NCBI GenBank assembly: GCA_030688135.1
Contig: JAUYIW010000020.1
Location: 1 to 8,423, forward strand
Direction: 5' to 3'
DNA: 8,423 bases
Source: Candidatus Uhrbacteria bacterium
GTDB taxonomy: Bacteria > Patescibacteriota > Patescibacteriia > UBA9934
The stretch's first letter is position 1. Each line of letters opens with the position of its first letter. Below, piece after piece: positions 5,577 to 8,423 of this stretch. The translations under genes and the position numbers were made by a program. The notes beneath the pieces were generated by a model. That model did no database searches. It was not told the origin of the DNA and saw nothing but the letters and a program-made list of their open reading frames with translations.

Positions 5577-6600
5577 AAAGTAAATCTTCTAATTTTCTAA
5601 ACTGCTTTTCTCGAGTGAATCCAGCTAGTACAAACTTACGTCCAGCCTTACCCATTCTGCGCCTTAGCTCAGCGTCTGCCACTAGCTTCTCTATTGCAAA
5701 ACGGATTTCTGAAACGCTATTGTCCACAAGAAAACCAGTGACCTTATCGATTATAGCTTCATCAATGCCAGGATAATTTGTGGCAATTACTGGAAGCTCG
5801 AATAGCTCGGCCTCTAAGTACACAATGCCAAATCCCTCACGGTCTAGTTTCGTCTTAGTTGTTGGCATTATGAATATATCAGCCGAATTATAAAATGCAG
5901 GCAATTCTCGATCAGTAACATTCGCACTAATAACACAACGTTCTTCCAATCCTAGCTCCGTTATCTTATCCTCAATACGGCTCTTAAAAATACCATCGCC
6001 TACAATGCAGTAATGCACATTTGGCAAATCCTTAATGGCTTCCAATACCTTTAGATGTCCCTTTCGCTCGATCAACCTACCAACAGACAACAATGTTATT
6101 ACATGGTCGGCAGTTTCCGTCTTGGTTTTCATTGATAGATCTGCAGGACTAGCCTTGATAAGATCATCGTCTAAACTAGGATTTACAACTATTAGCTCAC
6201 TAACTGATGCAAAATCTATAACTTCACGAGCGAGTGCCCTTGAATTAGTTACAATATTTTTTGCACCTCTTAGAATTCTACGTGTGATCCAACGCTTCCA
6301 AGGATTACGAATTGCTAAGTCAAAATCAAGTCCATGTAAAATTACAACGTATGGCTTTTTATGAATTGATTTTGTGAGCCAAATAATTGTTCCAACCGGA
6401 AGAATGTGACTTGTCCAAATCTGATCGTGTGCTTTTGCGCCATCTAAAATATCAAAAAACATTTTAATTCTAGATGGATTATTTTTCCAAAATAAAACAT
6501 CAACTACATCTGGAAACGTATTTTTTATCGCCAGTAAATAGCGCGCCACTCCTCCACGTCGCGGTAAATAATCAAGCGTTGGGAGGAAGACCTTCGACAT
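5575..6600 (-). CDS. GT4 family glycosyltransferase
   Basis: Retaining GT-B fold glycosyltransferase of 341 residues, slightly short for family 4. The N-terminal glycine loop is seen in DYLPRRGGVARYL (10-22). The C-terminal donor-binding domain starts with LSVGRLIERKGH (171-182) and continues with VGDG (200-203). REGFGIVYLEAELF (254-267) provides the family's EX7E motif with E255 and E263, followed by PVIATNYPGIDE (270-281). It would transfer a hexose or similar residue from a nucleotide sugar to a growing lipid-linked oligosaccharide; the donor is unknown. The ATG lies inside the flippase gene, giving a 29-base overlap in another frame, so translation is probably coupled. Upstream bases AAGAGA, about eight bases before the ATG, are at best a weak ribosome site. 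It is the second gene of the operon. Confidence 0.9.
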   Translation of the reverse strand: MSKVFLPTLDYLPRRGGVARYLLAIKNTFPDVVDVLFWKNNPSRIKMFFDILDGAKAHDQIWTSHILPVGTIIWLTKSIHKKPYVVILHGLDFDLAIRNPWKRWITRRILRGAKNIVTNSRALAREVIDFASVSELIVVNPSLDDDLIKASPADLSMKTKTETADHVITLLSVGRLIERKGHLKVLEAIKDLPNVHYCIVGDGIFKSRIEDKITELGLEERCVISANVTDRELPAFYNSADIFIMPTTKTKLDREGFGIVYLEAELFELPVIATNYPGIDEAIIDKVTGFLVDNSVSEIRFAIEKLVADAELRRRMGKAGRKFVLAGFTREKQFRKLEDLL

Positions 6601-8035
6601 ATGGTTTTCTCTTGAAAAGCCTATAAAGTGATTTTACATGATCTTTTGTGATTGCACGAAATAGAAACGACAATGCAATAAATACTACAGCACCAACCAA
6701 AATCGCAAGCACGAAGTGCACGAACGGCTTAACTAATATAACTACTAACGCCATTAATGCCGCCGATGCGAACAAGCCCCAAAGACTGCTAACTAGCTCA
6801 AAAAATCTAAGATTTACAACTTTTCGCGCATAAGACCAGCCTGCTATAAATAGAAAACTAAAGCTTAGAAGTCCTGATATACTCGCACCCACAACTCCGA
6901 AACGTGGAATCAAAATAAGGTTTGCAACAATATTAATAATCATTGTAACGCCCATTATAGAGGTTTTGATATTTTGACGATCGGTAGCATTTAAAAGTGA
7001 TCCTGTTGGAAAATCAAGAAATATTGGGATAAGCACAAAAATAAGTACCTGCAACGGTAAAATCGAACCATTAAAATCCGCACCATAAAATGCACTAATT
7101 AATTCAGGCGCTAAAGACCAAATTCCAAATACAATTGGAGCGCCGATTAAAGACATATACCAAAGTGCATTTATAAAAGTCTTTTTAAGTTGCTCTGGAT
7201 CGTTCGCCTCGGCGCTCATTGTTGGATATAACGCCGCAACAAATGCTAGAGGAAGAAATTGAAATGCATACGTGAACTTATACGCAACTGCATATACCCC
7301 AACTGCCTCCTTTCCCATTTCAAGTGAAAGAATGATGCTGTCAACATATGAGTAAACTTTTACGAACACGGCCGCTAAAAAAAATGCAAATGCAATTTTC
7401 AACGGTTTCCAACCTAAAGTCCACGTTGGAACAAGCGCACCAATTCCAAGTTTACTAATCATTCTTGTAGCAGAATAAATCATGTTCCACGAACTGCCGG
7501 CAACCAACGCCACAATTAGAAGTGGTAGTGAAGCAATACCGGTTACCATGAAAGCTATTCCAAGCCCTGCAGTTATTAACTGGCCAATAAATATCCCAAG
7601 AGATTCATATTTTAGATTTTGCAATCCACGAAGAACTCCATAAAAACTTAATGACAGCGTGTCAGCTAGCATTATTGCAACAGCCACTCTAATAAGTAAT
7701 GTTACTTCTGCGTCATACCCGAGCATGATTGGAATAAAGTACGCCATTACGACTGTTGCCGGCATGGTGATCATTTTAATACCAACCACCGTGCGACACC
7801 AGATTTTCGCATCCTCTGTTTTTCTTGCGATTTCTCGAATGATAACTGGCGTAATGCCTAAATCATCTACTACCGAAAGCATCATCACTACTGCAAGAGA
7901 CAAAAAATACGCGCCGGTGTCTTCCACACCAATATAACGCGCGATTATAGTGAAATACACAAAAGCAATAACCTTTTGTCCAATTGATGCAAGCGTCAAG
8001 TACAGTGCATTCTTAGCTAATTTTGGGGATGTCAT
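6572..8035 (-). CDS. Wzx-like polysaccharide flippase (MOP superfamily)
   Basis: Polytopic protein of 487 residues with about 12-14 hydrophobic segments, the size and pattern of oligosaccharide flippases. It would move undecaprenyl-linked oligosaccharide from the inner to the outer face of the membrane. The N-terminus KNALYLTLASIGQKVIAF and IARYIGVEDTGAYFLSLA (31-48), GVYAVAYKF (246-254), FVAALYPTMS (265-274) and ILIPRFGVVGASIS (374-387) are all typical of the family. The frame stays open 55 codons further upstream to 8200, but that extension is Arg-rich, unlike the family, and runs antisense into another gene. I chose ATG 8035 because the conserved first helix follows directly and because a promoter -10 ends exactly six bases before it. 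There is no Shine-Dalgarno site. It is the first gene of the operon and overlaps the next by 29 bases. Confidence 0.88.
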   Translation of the reverse strand: MTSPKLAKNALYLTLASIGQKVIAFVYFTIIARYIGVEDTGAYFLSLAVVMMLSVVDDLGITPVIIREIARKTEDAKIWCRTVVGIKMITMPATVVMAYFIPIMLGYDAEVTLLIRVAVAIMLADTLSLSFYGVLRGLQNLKYESLGIFIGQLITAGLGIAFMVTGIASLPLLIVALVAGSSWNMIYSATRMISKLGIGALVPTWTLGWKPLKIAFAFFLAAVFVKVYSYVDSIILSLEMGKEAVGVYAVAYKFTYAFQFLPLAFVAALYPTMSAEANDPEQLKKTFINALWYMSLIGAPIVFGIWSLAPELISAFYGADFNGSILPLQVLIFVLIPIFLDFPTGSLLNATDRQNIKTSIMGVTMIINIVANLILIPRFGVVGASISGLLSFSFLFIAGWSYARKVVNLRFFELVSSLWGLFASAALMALVVILVKPFVHFVLAILVGAVVFIALSFLFRAITKDHVKSLYRLFKRKPYVEGLPPNA

Positions 8036-8041
8036 GGGAGT

Positions 8042-8070
8042 AGAATACGCTAAACGCAAAGATTTTTCAA
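8042..8070 (-). promoter_or_regulatory. Promoter of the glycan operon, predicted to give a leaderless message
   Basis: The minus strand reads TTGAAA (8070-8065), a 17-base spacer, TATTCT (8047-8042), six bases (ACTCCC), then ATG at 8035. Five of six -35 positions and four of six -10 positions match consensus at ideal spacing. The usual start seven bases after the -10 falls on the A of the ATG. This supports both the operon start and the choice of flippase start codon. Confidence 0.65.
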
Positions 8071-8077
8071 GCTGATA

Positions 8078-8106
8078 TTGACTAAATGCCAATCTTCCTA
8101 TAGACT
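8078..8106 (+). promoter_or_regulatory. Divergent promoter of the small membrane protein gene
   Basis: TTGACT (8078-8083), 17 bases, TAGACT (8101-8106); a TATAGA box at 8099-8104 with a 15-base spacer is an alternative. Initiation near 8113 would leave a leader of about 20 bases containing the Shine-Dalgarno site. Its -35 is only seven bases from the -35 of the oppositely directed glycan operon promoter, so the two may compete for polymerase or share a regulator. Confidence 0.5.
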
Positions 8107-8122
8107 GCCATAGCATTTCACC

Positions 8123-8127
8123 GGAGG
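8123..8127 (+). promoter_or_regulatory. Shine-Dalgarno site of the small membrane protein gene
   Basis: GGAGG followed by AAAA and ATG at 8132. Spacing is short (four bases) but the core is perfect. It supports the plus-strand gene over the antisense extension of the flippase frame. Confidence 0.7.
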
Positions 8128-8131
8128 AAAA

Positions 8132-8413
8132 ATGCTCTCTACCCTTTCGGCAATTCTTTTCTTTCTGGGCGTTGCTGCGGCGTCTTCTGTGGTAGCTCAA
8201 TCGGTACGTGGTACAAAATCGATGATTCGCAGAGAATCCGTGATTGGACCGCTTATGATGCTCTCTGCGGCCATTACTGCTTCTGTTGACCTCGACAACC
8301 TTGACCTCTTCACAGGTCTCATGATAGTTGGCCTTGTAAGTAGCTACATCTTCGGTAGCCTTTCGGCTATGGTGTGGTCATTCGTAGACCCGGGTGAGTA
8401 CCGTCCTTACTAG
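8132..8413 (+). CDS. Small three-helix membrane protein, hypothetical
   Basis: The 93-residue protein has hydrophobic segments at about 4-22, 36-53 and 60-82, a basic loop between the first two (RGTKSMIRRES, 26-36), an acidic loop DLDNLD (53-58), and a short polar tail DPGEYRPY. I recognise no family and assign no function. The gene is real by several signs: promoter and Shine-Dalgarno site, a clean start and stop, and GC of about 55% in one counted line, higher than the glycan operon and closer to the ABC exporter gene. It is divergent from the operon, with 96 bases between the two start codons. Basic loop inside would place the N-terminus outside under the positive-inside rule, but this is uncertain. 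Confidence 0.7.
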   Translation: MLSTLSAILFFLGVAAASSVVAQSVRGTKSMIRRESVIGPLMMLSAAITASVDLDNLDLFTGLMIVGLVSSYIFGSLSAMVWSFVDPGEYRPY

Positions 8414-8423
8414 AGACTTATCG

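Noticed and set aside
7659..7937. 92-codon plus-strand frame inside the flippase gene
   Set aside because: It is the complement of hydrophobic flippase codons, giving a Thr/Ser/Ile-rich product without ribosome site or promoter.
8036..8200. 55-codon N-terminal extension of the flippase frame
   Set aside because: The extension is Arg-rich, does not look like flippase N-termini, crosses the predicted promoter and lies antisense to the start of a gene with its own Shine-Dalgarno site. The conserved first helix begins right after ATG 8035.
1..8423. CRISPR array, tRNA, rRNA, insertion sequence or phage genes
   Set aside because: No regularly spaced repeats with unique spacers, no cloverleaf-like sequence and no transposase or integrase frames were seen. 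The tandem repeats at 4736-4775 and 5487-5576 have no spacers.

Overview
The window looks like part of a small-genome, moderately AT-rich bacterium. The standard genetic code fits: no reading frame of the recognisable genes needs TGA read as an amino acid. Style and content (compact glycan operon, short spacers, few Shine-Dalgarno sites) would suit a Candidate Phyla Radiation member such as a Saccharibacteria-like organism. That placement is an impression from the sequence alone and is weak.

Layout. Bases 1-1035 (minus) hold the membrane half of a type IV-fold ABC exporter whose ATPase half lies outside the window. Bases 1036-1403 look empty at first but are organised: a minus-strand promoter with a consensus -35 (TTGACA-N17-TATTGT), a 16-bp perfect palindrome just upstream of it, a short ORF encoding a 43-49 aa one-helix membrane peptide, and a stem-loop with a T-run between that ORF and the ABC gene. 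Bases 1404-8070 form a six-gene minus-strand operon bounded by a promoter (8042-8070) and a strong hairpin terminator (1402-1438). In transcription order it encodes a Wzx-like flippase, a GT4 glycosyltransferase, two GT2 glycosyltransferases, a nucleotidyltransferase-fold protein of unknown role, and an O-antigen ligase/polymerase-like membrane protein. Divergent from it, starting at 8132 on the plus strand, is a small three-helix membrane protein with its own promoter and Shine-Dalgarno site.

Working together: the two classes of glycosyltransferase would build a lipid-linked oligosaccharide on the cytoplasmic face, the flippase would move it across the membrane, and the Wzy/WaaL-like protein would polymerise it or ligate it to an acceptor. 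No initiating sugar-phosphate transferase, nucleotide-sugar synthesis gene or Wzz chain-length regulator is in the window.

Most notable points: the flippase start codon sits exactly where transcription should begin (a leaderless mRNA), and none of the six operon genes has a clear Shine-Dalgarno site, while the two flanking genes have strong ones. The nucleotidyltransferase gene is far more AT-rich than its neighbours (about 26% GC in a hand count against about 40-45%) and is bracketed by an exact 8-bp repeat. Two spacers inside the operon are built from tandem degenerate repeats, one of 7 bp and one of 20 bp period. The small ORF-terminator-ABC gene arrangement has features of an attenuator.
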